A stretch of DNA of 64,000 bases from JAAZKA01 sp034926225 (lineage in GTDB: Bacteria > Bacillota > Clostridia > Oscillospirales > QAMX01), in NCBI GenBank assembly GCA_034926225.1, contig JAYFRF010000012.1:1-64000 (forward strand). Direction: 5' to 3'. The notes beneath the pieces were generated by a model. The model did not search any database. It was not told the origin of the DNA and saw only the letters and a list, made by a program, of their open reading frames with translations. Made by a program: the position numbers and the translations under genes. Shown here piece after piece: positions 8,150 to 17,889 of this stretch. Every line of letters starts with the position of its first letter. The first letter of the stretch is position 1.

Positions 8150-8497
8150 TTAGCGAGCGTCGCCGTTGATGATCTTGGAGATCGCGGTCTGGCAGGTCTT
8201 GATGAGATCCGCGTCGGTTTCATTGATCATCACGTGGCGGACATGATCCGCGCCAGCCTTGCGGCCGATCTCGCCGAGACCGAGAACGGCGGCTTTACGT
8301 ACCGCGACCTCGGGATCACGCGTTAAAAGGACGAGCTGATTGTAGCTTTCGTCGGCGGTGATGGTCCCCAGCGCTTTTGCGGCGGCGGCACGGAGCGCAA
8401 CGTCCTTTCCGGTTGCAAACTTAATAACCTGATCGGTCTTTTTCTTCTCCGCGAGCGCGTTGATCTTCTCAATCTTCTTTTCAATACTGCCAAACAT
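8150..8497 (-). CDS. Small HEAT-repeat protein
   Basis: A 115-residue all-helical protein. After a Lys-rich lead helix (EKKIEKINALAEKKK) come two to three HEAT-like units, recognisable by AAAAKALGTI and KAAVLGLGEIG, the pattern seen in PBS-lyase-type HEAT repeats. These act as protein-binding scaffolds; no catalytic motif is present. The start at 8497 has GGAGG eight bases upstream, which favours it over an ATG five codons earlier. A consensus promoter lies about 90 bp upstream (8587-8615). The partner is unknown. The convergent VOC gene ends nearby at 8076. Confidence 0.8.
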   Translation of the reverse strand: MFGSIEKKIEKINALAEKKKTDQVIKFATGKDVALRAAAAKALGTITADESYNQLVLLTRDPEVAVRKAAVLGLGEIGRKAGADHVRHVMINETDADLIKTCQTAISKIINGDAR

Positions 8498-8806
8498 CCT
8501 AAAAACCTCCATACAATTTCGGGAAAATAAGCCGTCTGCTCGTTTTGCGCGAAGAAACGGCCTGCCTTAAATTTTTATATAAACTCATATTACTCCGGCA
8601 AGCGTTGAATGTCAAGCCGCACGGGCGATTTATGCAAAATTGTTTACATTTGAACGCTTTTGCCCCTTGTTTGGCTCGGACACAAAAGTTTCAAACTTAA
8701 CTTACAACATCTTCACATAAAAAATAAACGCATGACACATTTTATGCTTATACTGACAGCAGTCAAAAAGCTTGATGAAACCAAAAAAACATTGGAGGTC
8801 TAAAAT
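8498..8806. other. Divergent intergenic region between HEAT protein and htrA
   Basis: About 300 bp without a gene. It holds the HEAT-gene promoter (8587-8615) and, on the other strand, an AT-rich stretch (about 8700-8760) with a TATACT at about 8750 that may be the htrA -10 element; no convincing -35 partner was found. Nothing else recognisable. Confidence 0.5.
8587..8615 (-). promoter_or_regulatory. Sigma-A promoter of the HEAT-repeat gene
   Basis: Minus-strand TTGACA (8615-8610), 17-bp spacer, TAATAT (8592-8587). Confidence 0.8.
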
Positions 8807-10147
8807 ATGTCAAACCTTGATTCCGATAACAAATACAGTTATTCCTTTACCCCCGCGGACGAGGAAGCACAGGCCCGGCAGAACGCATCCTTTGAGGAGC
8901 AGCGCCGGGCAGCCGAGGACGAACATAAGCGGGAGCTGCGGGGCCTGCGTCGTTCGATGACCAAGATGATTGCGATCTTCTGCGCGATCACGCTTGTTTT
9001 AGGCATCGGCGGCGGCGCGCTGGTGGGTAACTTCGTCGCGCAGAACGCGGCGCAGACCACCTCCCTCTCCACCATCGGCACACAGACTGCCACGCCGGAC
9101 TCCACGGCGGCTACGACCGCCGCACCATCCGCGACAACAGCTACGCCGGGTTCGACGACATCGTCGGGTTTAAATGGTGCGGTTGGCAGCAACCTGTATG
9201 CGACGACGTCCGGCGGCTCCGCGTCGATGAGCAGCGCGGATGTGTATGCGCTGGTATCCAACTCCGTCGTTTCGATCCTGACCGAATACCCGACGAGCAC
9301 CGGTTACTACCAGCAGTCCTCCACCGCCTCGGGCGCGGGCTCCGGCGTGATCATCTCAGCGGACGGCTATATCGTTACGAATAACCACGTGATCGAGAGT
9401 GCGTCGAAGATCACGGTCGCTCTTGCGGATAATACCGAATACGAAGCGACGCTTGTCGGCACCGACGATGTCACCGACGTGGCTCTGCTGAAGATCGACG
9501 CGCAGAACCTTTCCTACACGGTGATCGGCGATTCGTCCGCGCTGCGTATCGGCGACCCGGCCAATGTGATCGGCAACCCTCTGGGCAAACTGTCCGGCAC
9601 CCTGACGGTCGGCGTGATCAGCGGTCTTGACCGTGAAATTACGATGAGCGACGGTACGACAATGAACCTGATCCAGATGGACGCATCGGTCAACCCCGGC
9701 AACTCGGGCGGCGGTGTTTTCAACAGCGCGGGCGAGCTTGTGGGCATCACGGTTGCGAAGACGTCCGCGACGGAGGTCGAGGGCATCGGCTATGCGATTC
9801 CGATCAATGATGTGCTGCCGATTCTCGATGAGCTGATGGCGCACGGCTATGTCACGGGCCGTCCGGCGCTGGGCATCTCCGTCATTGAAATTACCGACCA
9901 GTTTACCGCGATGATGTACCGCGTCAACTACCTCGGCGTCTATATCACCGCCGTGGTTACGGAGAACGGCCTGCAGGTCGGCGACTATATCGTCAGCGTA
10001 GACGGCGCCGAGGTTTCCTCCACCGCCGACATTAACGCCGCGCTGCAAAACCATGTGGCGGGCGATACGATAGATGTGGTTGTCTACCGCGGCAGCGGCG
10101 AGACAACGGTCAGTGTCACCCTCGTTGAGGAAGGTTCCCTCCAGTAA
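8807..10147 (+). CDS. htrA: HtrA/DegP-type membrane-anchored serine protease
   Basis: Quality-control protease facing outward from the cell membrane. Of 446 residues, 1-50 are cytoplasmic and charged, 54-77 form a single membrane span, about 80-145 are a Thr/Ser/Ala-rich linker, about 150-340 are a trypsin-like domain, and the C-terminus is one PDZ domain (about 345-440). The catalytic triad is visible: His194 in NNHV, Asp224 in TDVALL and Ser300 in GNSGGG. Its architecture matches YycK/HtrA proteins of Firmicutes. In Bacillus an htrA paralogue sits beside walRK, but here the WalRK-like genes are about 45 kb away. GGAGG precedes the start, and a strong terminator follows. Confidence 0.95.
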   Translation: MSNLDSDNKYSYSFTPADEEAQARQNASFEEQRRAAEDEHKRELRGLRRSMTKMIAIFCAITLVLGIGGGALVGNFVAQNAAQTTSLSTIGTQTATPDSTAATTAAPSATTATPGSTTSSGLNGAVGSNLYATTSGGSASMSSADVYALVSNSVVSILTEYPTSTGYYQQSSTASGAGSGVIISADGYIVTNNHVIESASKITVALADNTEYEATLVGTDDVTDVALLKIDAQNLSYTVIGDSSALRIGDPANVIGNPLGKLSGTLTVGVISGLDREITMSDGTTMNLIQMDASVNPGNSGGGVFNSAGELVGITVAKTSATEVEGIGYAIPINDVLPILDELMAHGYVTGRPALGISVIEITDQFTAMMYRVNYLGVYITAVVTENGLQVGDYIVSVDGAEVSSTADINAALQNHVAGDTIDVVVYRGSGETTVSVTLVEEGSLQ

Positions 10148-10184
10148 TCCCCCAAAAAACCTCTCTTTCTTTCCTCCCTTTTCC

Positions 10185-10218
10185 CTCCCCGGGCATGCAT
10201 TCGCCCGGGGAGCTTTTT
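10185..10218 (+). terminator. Rho-independent terminator of htrA
   Basis: CTCCCCGGGC (10185-10194) pairs perfectly with GCCCGGGGAG (10203-10212), then C and five Ts. The stem may also slow transcription arriving from addA on the other strand, but that side lacks a T run. Confidence 0.88.
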
Positions 10219-10232
10219 ATATTGAATTTTTA

Positions 10233-13200
10233 TCATACGACGCTTTCGGGGTAATAGGAAGCCGTTTCGCCGGTGGAAAACAGGTATAATACACATTCGC
10301 GCACGGGCTTGCCGGTGATGCGGGTGAGGGCGTGGGCATAGGCGGTCAGCTGGGGCTTGTAGCGGGCTAAGGCGCGGGCTTTGTCTGTCGCGGCGTCGGT
10401 TTTAAAGTCTACGATCACATAAGCGCCGTTTTCCAGAAAACAGCAGTCCAGAACGCCCTGCAGAAGGATCGCGTCGTCTCCCTCAGGCTTTTTCAGAGCG
10501 GACGGGCCTTCCGTATAAATAGTGGGGGAAACGGGGAGGGAGAACTTGAATTCCCGCTTGATATCCGCCGACCTCCGCAGGCGTTCTCCCAAGGGGGAGT
10601 GGAAAAAGCGTAGGATTTTATCCGGGTCAACGGCGTCGGCCTGCTCCTGCGTCAGATAATCCTCCTCGGCGAGCCTTGCAAGCTCCATCTGACAGTCGAA
10701 GCGGGTCAGCACCCGCTCATAGCGGCAAAACTGCATCGCGAGATGGAGCGCCGTCCCGCGTTCGGCGGGAGACAGCCCGCGCTTCCCGATAAATTGCGGG
10801 CGTGTCCATTGCCGTGCCGGCTCCGCGCCGGCGTTTTCCCCCGGGATTTTAAAAACGCTTTCACGCAGGGCGGGCAGCTCCTCGGCATCGTCCCAGTCGG
10901 GAAGCCCCCGCGCAAGCTCCGTGGCGGTCAGCTTTGACGGAATGCGGGTCGCATCCCCGTAAGGATACGTCCAGTCGAGCGCGTCGCCCGACCAGTCCGG
11001 GAGGATATCGGGCCTGATGTCGGGAGCGTCCTGTATAGCCGGCTCCGCGATATCGGCAGCGATCCCAATGAGCCAGTCGCCATCCTGCGTTCTGCCGTCG
11101 ACGCCGACTTCGGGCAGCAGCGCGCGCAAAAGCCAGCCCAGCATCCCCGATTCATTGGCAAGCGCGCGCGGGGAGCAGGACAAGGCGTCCGTATAGCCGC
11201 GATAGGTCGCGAGCGTGCGGGCGGGGTCCCGGACAGCGGCGGTCAGGATCAGCTTTTCCTCGGCGCGGGTCATCGCGACGTAGAGCACGCGCATTTCCTC
11301 GGAGAGCTGCTCGCGCCAGAGAACCTTGCGGATCGCGTTTTGCGCGAGAGTGGGATACTCGACGCGCTGACGCGTTTCCCTGCGGCGCAGGCCGAGTCCG
11401 AGCTTCGGATGCAGTAATACCGGCGCGCGGCGGATTTCCCCGTTAAAGCGGCCGCCGCAGCCGCAGAGGAAGACGACGGGGAACTGCAGTCCCTTAGACT
11501 TATGTACGCTCATCAGGCGTACCGCGCCGCTCTCTCCCATATCCCCGGCGGTTTCCGGCCCCGTCCCGCGTTCCGCCAGCACTTTCAGCTGACGCAGGAA
11601 GCGGTACAGCCCCCGGTAACCGGCGTTTTCGTAGCGGTAGGCATAGGAAAACAGCGTGTAGAGGTTTTCCAGCCGGACGGCGGCGTTGTCCATCGCCGCG
11701 ACATAGGAAAAAATCTCCAGCTTTGTCGCCATATGCCATAGAAAGCGCCCGAGCGGCATGGTTTCGGCGGCTTTGCGCAGAGTTTCGAGCGTGTCGAGCA
11801 TCTCCCGCGCCTTGTTTGCCGCGCGGATAAAGACGGACGGCTCGGGATGCACCGCGGAGTCCGCGCCGTCGGGGTTCTCTGCGCATTCCCGTGCGGCCTC
11901 CTCCGCGGAAAAGACAGCCTCCCAGAACGTTCCCTCGCGGGCGACGCGCACGGCGACCAGCTCATCCGCCGTGAACGCGAACATCGGCGCGCGCATGGCG
12001 GCAGCCAGCGCGATATCCTGCCTTGGGTTATCGACGCAGGTTAGGAGGGAAATCACGAGCCCGACCTCCGGGGTGGAAAACAGGTCTCCCGTCTCGCCGG
12101 TAACCACGGCGGGGATCCCGCGATTTTTGAGGGCGGCGGCATAGTCGGACACCTTCGGTCCGAAGCTGCGCAGCAGAATGGCGAAATCGCCCCAGCCTAC
12201 AGGACGCGTGCCGCCGTCTTTGGCGGCGACGGGGTAGCCTTCGCGCACCATGGCGGCGATCCGGCAGGCGACATAGTCGGCTTCCGTCCGCGACAGGGAC
12301 TCCTCGGCGTCCCCCACATCCTCGGCGTCTTCCGCATCGTCCGCGCCGCCCGCGGCACCCGTGCCGCTCGCGCCGATGAGCAGGAGTTCCGTTGCGGAAT
12401 CGACAGGGACTTCGGGGAAGGTACGGCCGACATTCAGGTATTCGCGTTCAGTGTAGGAAAGCTCGCCCAGGGAAGGCGACATGATTTTTGTAAACAGCCG
12501 GTTCGCCGCGTTCAGCACCTCGGCGCGAGAGCGGTAATTCTGGGACAGGATGACGCGCCGGGGCATGCCGTCGGCGGCGGCATCCGGATAAGTATTGTAC
12601 TTTTCCAGGAAGATCGCGGGATCGGCAAGGCGGAAGCGGTAGATGCTCTGCTTCATATCGCCGACCATAAAGAGGTTATCGCGCGCAAGGGAAGCAAAGA
12701 TCGCATCCTGCACGGCGTTGGTGTCCTGATACTCGTCGACGAGGATTTCGGCGTATTGCCCTGCAAGCTCGCGGGCAAGCGCCGTCGGGTTCCCTGATGT
12801 ATCGCGCAGCAGGCGCAGGGTCAAATGCTCGAGATCGGCAAAGTCGACGACGCCCCGGCGGCGCTTTAAATCGGTATAAGCCGCGTCAAAGTCGATGACA
12901 AGCCCCATCAGCGCGTCGGTCACGGGCAGTACCGCCCGCGCGTCGCGCATAACGGATGCGGCGTCCCGGGGAAAATCCTCCCTGAGCGTGCCCGCCGCCT
13001 TTTTCCACTCGTCCCGCACGGCGGCAACCTGTGCTTTTTCCTCCTCCGGTGCGTTTTTCACCGGCGGCAGCCGCGAAAAGCTCACCTGTCCGATACTGTC
13101 GCGCACGGCATCCCAGTCGACGCCGTCCATGCATATAAGCAGCGCGCCGATTGTCTCCGCTTCCCCTTCCACGGTATCGCGGTAGCGTGTGAGCGCCGGC

Positions 13201-13919
13201 GTGCGGTCGATGACGGCAAGCGCGGACGCGTAGCGCGCGGCATGGTAGCGCAGTCGGTTTCTGGCGTCGGACAGCATCGCCTCTCCGTAGGGCGTCGCGG
13301 CGGGGTCGTTCTCCGCCGCCTCCCGCGCAAGCCGCACGGTATAGCGCGCCCACGCATCGGGGTCGGGATGCGCGTTCATGCGGGCGCAGGCGTCGCGGAC
13401 GACGGCGACCAGGCGTTTGTCGTCGCGCGTCGCGGCAAGCGCGTCCACGAGCGTGAGAAAGTTCGGATCGGCGGCTTCATAGCGGGCATCGATCAGCTCA
13501 TCGAGCGCACGCTCCCGCAGCGCGGCGGTTTCCGTCTCATCCGCGACGCGGAAATCGGGCGGAAGTCCGACCGCCTGGAAATGCTCGCGCAGGAGAGAGG
13601 CGCAGAAGCCGTGAACAGTGGTCACCTTCGCGCGCGAAAGCCGGCGGAGCTGTCGGCGCAGGCGGCGGTCATCGGGAGCGGCGGCGACGGCTTCGGTCAA
13701 GCGTTTGGTGAATTTCGCAAGCATTTCCGACGCTGCCGCGCGGGTGAAGGTCACGACGAGGAAGCGGTCGGCGTCGATGCCGTCCTCGGTGACGCGCCGC
13801 AGCAGGCGTTCTACGAGGACGGCGGTCTTGCCCGAACCTGCCGCCGCTGCGACGAGCAGATTCGAGCCGCGCGCCTCAATCGCGGCAAGCTGCCGGTCGT
13901 TCCATACGGGCTTACTCAT
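10233..13919 (-). CDS. addA: ATP-dependent helicase/nuclease subunit A (AddA)
   Basis: Catalytic helicase-nuclease subunit of AddAB, which resects double-strand breaks to a Chi-like site and prepares the 3' end for RecA. The 1228-residue protein has a UvrD-type helicase core with Walker A AAAAGSGKT (Lys31), the DExx box LVDEYQDTN (about residue 395), GDMKQSIYRFR, and late helicase motifs (VRLMSVHKSKGLQFP). The C-terminal RecB-type nuclease is marked by GVLDCCF and VIVDFKTD. The start at 13919 follows AGGGG and overlaps the 3' end of addB by eight bases, so the order addB-addA is coupled as in Bacillus. The open frame upstream of this start lies within addB and is not used. Confidence 0.97.
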   Translation of the reverse strand: MSKPVWNDRQLAAIEARGSNLLVAAAAGSGKTAVLVERLLRRVTEDGIDADRFLVVTFTRAAASEMLAKFTKRLTEAVAAAPDDRRLRRQLRRLSRAKVTTVHGFCASLLREHFQAVGLPPDFRVADETETAALRERALDELIDARYEAADPNFLTLVDALAATRDDKRLVAVVRDACARMNAHPDPDAWARYTVRLAREAAENDPAATPYGEAMLSDARNRLRYHAARYASALAVIDRTPALTRYRDTVEGEAETIGALLICMDGVDWDAVRDSIGQVSFSRLPPVKNAPEEEKAQVAAVRDEWKKAAGTLREDFPRDAASVMRDARAVLPVTDALMGLVIDFDAAYTDLKRRRGVVDFADLEHLTLRLLRDTSGNPTALARELAGQYAEILVDEYQDTNAVQDAIFASLARDNLFMVGDMKQSIYRFRLADPAIFLEKYNTYPDAAADGMPRRVILSQNYRSRAEVLNAANRLFTKIMSPSLGELSYTEREYLNVGRTFPEVPVDSATELLLIGASGTGAAGGADDAEDAEDVGDAEESLSRTEADYVACRIAAMVREGYPVAAKDGGTRPVGWGDFAILLRSFGPKVSDYAAALKNRGIPAVVTGETGDLFSTPEVGLVISLLTCVDNPRQDIALAAAMRAPMFAFTADELVAVRVAREGTFWEAVFSAEEAARECAENPDGADSAVHPEPSVFIRAANKAREMLDTLETLRKAAETMPLGRFLWHMATKLEIFSYVAAMDNAAVRLENLYTLFSYAYRYENAGYRGLYRFLRQLKVLAERGTGPETAGDMGESGAVRLMSVHKSKGLQFPVVFLCGCGGRFNGEIRRAPVLLHPKLGLGLRRRETRQRVEYPTLAQNAIRKVLWREQLSEEMRVLYVAMTRAEEKLILTAAVRDPARTLATYRGYTDALSCSPRALANESGMLGWLLRALLPEVGVDGRTQDGDWLIGIAADIAEPAIQDAPDIRPDILPDWSGDALDWTYPYGDATRIPSKLTATELARGLPDWDDAEELPALRESVFKIPGENAGAEPARQWTRPQFIGKRGLSPAERGTALHLAMQFCRYERVLTRFDCQMELARLAEEDYLTQEQADAVDPDKILRFFHSPLGERLRRSADIKREFKFSLPVSPTIYTEGPSALKKPEGDDAILLQGVLDCCFLENGAYVIVDFKTDAATDKARALARYKPQLTAYAHALTRITGKPVRECVLYLFSTGETASYYPESVV

Positions 13920-16900
13920 CCGATTCCCCTCCGATCTTTGAAAAGAACGCGTCGCGAGAGAGATTTTCGATTCTGCGCGGGCGCTCGAGGTTATCATCAA
14001 AGCGGCACACCGCGCGGTACGGGCAGGTCTCGCAGGCGGCAAGGCCCGTCTGCGGGACGACGGGGTCCGCGTCGACCTCCCCCCTGGAAATCCCGCGTCC
14101 CATCTCGGCGAGCATTCGCCGAACATGGCGCTCCAGCGATTTAAACTGCTCCGGCGACGCGACAGGCGCCCTGGCATTCGGTACGCCGGACTTTGTAAAC
14201 GTGACCGGAATCCGCACGCCGCGCGCCGCGGGCTCCATCGCACGCAGCAGCTCAGGGTCGTTTAACAGCAGTCCCGAACGGCGGTTTTTCTTCGCGACGG
14301 CGTCGTCAAGCTCTTTTTCGTCCTCCGGCGGCGCGGGCAGCGTGACAATGCTCGAGCCGATGGGGGCATACAGCACCCCCGCGGGGAGGATGAGGGTGCC
14401 CTCCGGAAGCTCAGGGTGGAGCTCCCGGTACCTTGAGGCGCGTTCCTCGAGCACGAACAGGTATAACACGAGCTGCAAACCGAGTCCCGCGTCAATATCC
14501 GCATAGGAAAACGCTTTGACGGCGCTTTTATAGTCCACGACGCGCAAATACAGGCGTCCGTCCTGATAAAAGCCGTCCACGCGGTCGACCTTGCCGGAAA
14601 GGGTCGCGGTCACACCCTGTCCGAGCGGTATTTCGACGCTGCCGAGGGCGGCGGTGTCTCCGTCGCGCGCCGAAAAGGACAGCTCGAAGTCGTACGGCTC
14701 GAACTGGCATTCGGCAAACTCGTCGCAGAGGTCCGCAAGCAGTGTATCGAGACTTTCCCGCACACGGGAAAAGAGGAATCGAAACCGCGCGGTCTGCCTC
14801 TCGAGTCCACCGAGCTTTTCTTCCGCATAGACGTCGCTCCAATACCGTCCCCTCGCTTGCACCTCCACTTTCGGCGCGTCCCGCCAGGAGGGATAGTTCT
14901 CCCGCACGTCGCGCGCGGTATGCTCCAGCACAAAGTGCAGGAACGCACCCGACTCCGGCGCGTCAAAATCGGCGGGGCGGCGCTCATCGAGGCGCAGTCC
15001 GCTGCGTGCGAAATAGCGGTAGCGGCAGGAGAAGAACAGATCGACCCCCGTCGCGGAAAGCCGCGGCCGCTTTCCGTAGAGCGCCTGCCGCAGCGCGTGC
15101 GAGGCAATCGGCCCGCGCGGGAGCGTCGCGCCGTCGGCAAACCGCCGCAGACCCGACGCATACGGCTCCCGAAGCCGCATCCATTCGCGTGCCGCGCGCG
15201 CAAGCGGCGTCTGCCCGGATAACGCGGCCTCCGTCGCGGGCAGACGCGCCGCGAGTCCCGCGTCTCCGCCATCGGCCTGTTCGACCGTGCAAGGCGCACC
15301 CGGCAGCAGCTCCCGGATGCGGGAAAACGCGGGGGACTCGCGTGTCTCTCCCCCGGCGTATGCGGGATAGGATATCCACAGCCGCAAATCCGGCGTCGCG
15401 ACGGCTTCGTACAGCGCAAACCGCTGCGCCTGCTCCCGTCCGTCGGCGGTCGCGAGCAGCTCGAGCCCCATTGTGTCGAGCGTATCGCGCTCGGCGTCGG
15501 ACAGCAGCCCCATGCCGCCGCCGGTGCCGGGGTAGGCGTCGTCGGTCATGCCGAGGAGGAGGACGGCGCGCGCCGTGCGGGTCTGGATGCTCTCAAGCGC
15601 GCCGATATGGACGCGGTCGAGCGACGACGGGATAACGCCGATGCTGTACTGTGACAGCGTCAGCCGGAACAGCGCGGCAAACGTCCGCGCGTCGACGGGT
15701 TTTTCCCCCAGCGCGTCGGCAAAACTGTCGAGTGCGCGACAAAGCACGTCCCAAAGCTGCCGGTAGAGGTCGGCGCCCGCGCGGTCGGCCGCTTCCTCGC
15801 ATGCCGCAGCCCGCGTTTCGCAGGTCTGCGGCAGCCGGATGTCCTCGAGGAACGCGTAGAGCGAGCGCGCCTTCTCAATCGCGGGAGAGGTTCCGCCGAT
15901 GCCGTCGTGCAGGGTGACTAAAGGCGCGCGCAGGACTTCGCGCACTTCGTTTAAATGCGCGAGGCGTGCGGTCGCGTCGTCGTCGAAGGGGCGCGCCAAA
16001 CCGTCGGGGTGTCCCGTCCACGGCGCGTCGGACGCGAAGCTGCGGAGCTTGCGCACGAGGCAATAGTTTTCGATCCGGTCGACATCGTCATGGGCTATCG
16101 GCGTCAGTCCGGTTTTTAAGTAGGCCAGCACGTCCTCCGTTTCCATGCCGCCCGCCGCCGCGTCAAGCGCGGTCACGGCCAGCGCGCAGACCGGCGTCGC
16201 CAGAAGGTCGGTTTTTTCCGACAGGAAGTACGGCACCCCGTAGCGCTCGAGCGTCGCGGTCAGCGTCTGCGCATAACTGCCGAGCGCGGGCGTCACGACG
16301 GCACAGTCGCGATAGCGTAGGTGTTCCTCCCGCACAAGCCGGAGAAGCTCGGCCGCCGCCGCGCCGCACTCCGACGGCACGTTCCGCGCGATATGCAGCC
16401 GTACGGCCCGGCAGTCTCCCTCATACGACGATGCGCCGTAGTCCTCGAGCTTCTCCTCCAGCACCGCGATATCCCCTGGGCGATCGGGGCAGGTTTCCAG
16501 CGGAATCAATCTCGTCCGATGCCCGTAGCTTTCCGCCGCGCGGGACAGGCGGGAGGCCGTGCGCATGGGTTTTGCGAAGACGGAATCGTCCTCGGGTGCC
16601 GGGGAATCCCCGGTAAAGGCGGCAAAAACCTCCGGGCTCTGCGCGAAGATCACATCGATCAACGCACGCTCCAGCGGCGTGAACCCTTCGAATCCGTCGA
16701 GAAAGACCGTTCTCCCCCGGAAAAAGCCGCTGTTTTCCGCGCGCTCCCTCGCACGCTCCAGCGCATCGCGCGGGTCGGCAAGTGCCGCGCGTACGTTTTC
16801 TTCATAGAATGCGAACAGCGCCGCGAGATCGGTCAGCTTATCGCGCAGCTCACCCGTGCAGCTTTCCGAAAGCATAGCAAGCTGTTCCGGGTCGGCGCGG

Positions 16901-17289
16901 CCGGCTGCGCATTCGTCGTAAAACGCAAGGAAGCTTTCGAGCGTGGTGCAGGAGCGCGGCATCCTCGTATAAAGCTTCGCCGCCCGCCGCATCCGTTCAA
17001 ACGCGGCGTACATCAGGAGAATCCGCGCGCCGTCGTCGGGCGCGTGGGACGCCAGCCCCCCCGCGGCGCAGAAGATCTTATGTGCAAGCCGGCGAAACGT
17101 CACGACCTCGCAGCACTCGCCCGCCCGGTCGCCCAAGGCCGCCGCGAGCCGGCGCTCCGTCATATGCGACGCGGTTTCCGGCACCAAAAAGAGCGCGCCG
17201 CAGCCGCCTCTCTCCGCGAGCTCCAGCGCCGAGGACAGAAGCTTTTGTGTTTTCCCGGTGCCCGCGCGGCCGTATACGATCGTAAACAT
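13912..17289 (-). CDS. addB: ATP-dependent helicase/nuclease subunit B (AddB)
   Basis: Second subunit of the AddAB recombination complex, responsible in the Bacillus enzyme for Chi recognition and cutting of the 5' strand. The 1125-residue protein keeps an N-terminal Walker A (GRAGTGKT, Lys13), a degenerate helicase core, and a C-terminal nuclease with RVVDYKSAVK. The iron-sulfur cluster cysteines are visible as one Cys in FFSCRYRYF (about residue 755) and three near the C-terminus in CETCPYRAVC. The start is preceded by GGGGAGA. It lies just downstream of the RNase P RNA terminator, and any promoter must lie in the short gap 17290-17323. Confidence 0.95.
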   Translation of the reverse strand: MFTIVYGRAGTGKTQKLLSSALELAERGGCGALFLVPETASHMTERRLAAALGDRAGECCEVVTFRRLAHKIFCAAGGLASHAPDDGARILLMYAAFERMRRAAKLYTRMPRSCTTLESFLAFYDECAAGRADPEQLAMLSESCTGELRDKLTDLAALFAFYEENVRAALADPRDALERARERAENSGFFRGRTVFLDGFEGFTPLERALIDVIFAQSPEVFAAFTGDSPAPEDDSVFAKPMRTASRLSRAAESYGHRTRLIPLETCPDRPGDIAVLEEKLEDYGASSYEGDCRAVRLHIARNVPSECGAAAAELLRLVREEHLRYRDCAVVTPALGSYAQTLTATLERYGVPYFLSEKTDLLATPVCALAVTALDAAAGGMETEDVLAYLKTGLTPIAHDDVDRIENYCLVRKLRSFASDAPWTGHPDGLARPFDDDATARLAHLNEVREVLRAPLVTLHDGIGGTSPAIEKARSLYAFLEDIRLPQTCETRAAACEEAADRAGADLYRQLWDVLCRALDSFADALGEKPVDARTFAALFRLTLSQYSIGVIPSSLDRVHIGALESIQTRTARAVLLLGMTDDAYPGTGGGMGLLSDAERDTLDTMGLELLATADGREQAQRFALYEAVATPDLRLWISYPAYAGGETRESPAFSRIRELLPGAPCTVEQADGGDAGLAARLPATEAALSGQTPLARAAREWMRLREPYASGLRRFADGATLPRGPIASHALRQALYGKRPRLSATGVDLFFSCRYRYFARSGLRLDERRPADFDAPESGAFLHFVLEHTARDVRENYPSWRDAPKVEVQARGRYWSDVYAEEKLGGLERQTARFRFLFSRVRESLDTLLADLCDEFAECQFEPYDFELSFSARDGDTAALGSVEIPLGQGVTATLSGKVDRVDGFYQDGRLYLRVVDYKSAVKAFSYADIDAGLGLQLVLYLFVLEERASRYRELHPELPEGTLILPAGVLYAPIGSSIVTLPAPPEDEKELDDAVAKKNRRSGLLLNDPELLRAMEPAARGVRIPVTFTKSGVPNARAPVASPEQFKSLERHVRRMLAEMGRGISRGEVDADPVVPQTGLAACETCPYRAVCRFDDNLERPRRIENLSRDAFFSKIGGESDE

Positions 17290-17323
17290 GCGCTTTATCT
17301 CCCCTTTTTTATGCCGCGAGAAG

Positions 17324-17377
17324 AAAAAACGCCCTTTCTCCCTAAAAACAGTCTCGCTTTCGGGAAAATGGCGTTTT
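17324..17377 (-). terminator. Terminator of RNase P RNA
   Basis: On the minus strand AAAACGCC (17377-17370) pairs with GGCGTTTT (17333-17326), with partial inner TTTCCC / GGGAGAAA pairing, ending in a T run. Confidence 0.65.
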
Positions 17378-17392
17378 AAGCGGTCTTTTTTT

Positions 17393-17773
17393 TGTGTGAG
17401 TATGCCTTATAAGCCGGGTTCTGTTAAAAAACGATCATCTATCTGGGACCGCTGTTGCCAGCAAAGCCTCCTGCCACCCCTGAGGGATAGCGCGCCGGGC
17501 CGGCGCGTCGCGAAAATGCGAGTCCCTCGTCACGGTGTTGCTTCGGATAGAGTTTACAGGGCCGCTTCGTCTCCGAGCGGCCGGTGAGCTCTTACCTCGC
17601 CTTTCCACCCTTACCTTTTCGCGCAAACGAAAAGGCGGTATCTCTCTGTTGCACTTGTCCGGAGGTTACCCTCGGCGGGCGTTACCCGTTATCCTGCCCT
17701 ATGAAGCCCGGACTTTCCTCATTCGGCGGCCTTTCGGCACTGCCGGACGCGATCGTTCGGGCATGCTCACACA
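17393..17773 (-). ncRNA. rnpB: RNase P RNA, bacterial type
   Basis: Catalytic RNA that removes tRNA 5' leaders. On the minus strand the conserved core elements appear in order: GAAAGTCCGGGCTTCATAG near the 5' end, GGGTAACCTCCGGACAAGTGC-type sequence, AAGGTGGAAAGGCGAGGTAAGAGC-type sequence in reverse order of the plus strand, GGCAGGAGGCTTTGC, and ACAGAACCCGGCTTATA near the 3' end. The two ends form helix P1: 17773-17760 pairs with 17406-17393 over 14 bp with a single mismatch, which fixes the boundaries to within a few bases. A perfect consensus promoter places the transcription start at about 17773. Length is about 380 nt, normal for type A or B RNAs. Neighbours are mutS2 upstream and addB downstream. 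Confidence 0.96.
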
Positions 17774-17778
17774 GCGTG

Positions 17779-17807
17779 ATTATATCATCTTTTGGCGGGA
17801 TTGTCAA
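17779..17807 (-). promoter_or_regulatory. Perfect consensus sigma-A promoter of rnpB
   Basis: Minus-strand TTGACA (17807-17802), 17-bp spacer, TATAAT (17784-17779), six bases before the RNase P RNA 5' end. Confidence 0.95.
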
Positions 17808-17835
17808 CGTCCTTCTTCTCCCAAGCTTAGCATCT

Positions 17836-17870
17836 GCCTCCGGAGGGATCTTCTCGGCCCCTCCGGAGGC
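17836..17870. repeat. Perfect 12-bp inverted repeat after mutS2
   Basis: GCCTCCGGAGGG (17836-17847) and its complement CCCTCCGGAGGC (17859-17870) flank an 11-base loop, with flanking AAGCTT on both sides extending the stem. It lies just past the mutS2 stop, but neither side has a T run, so it may end or stabilise the mutS2 transcript without being a standard terminator. Confidence 0.6.
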
Positions 17871-17889
17871 AACATAAAGCTTTTAGGGA

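Noticed and set aside
17836..17870. Inverted repeat after mutS2 as a rho-independent terminator
   Set aside because: The stem is strong but no T run follows on either strand, so it is listed as a repeat only.
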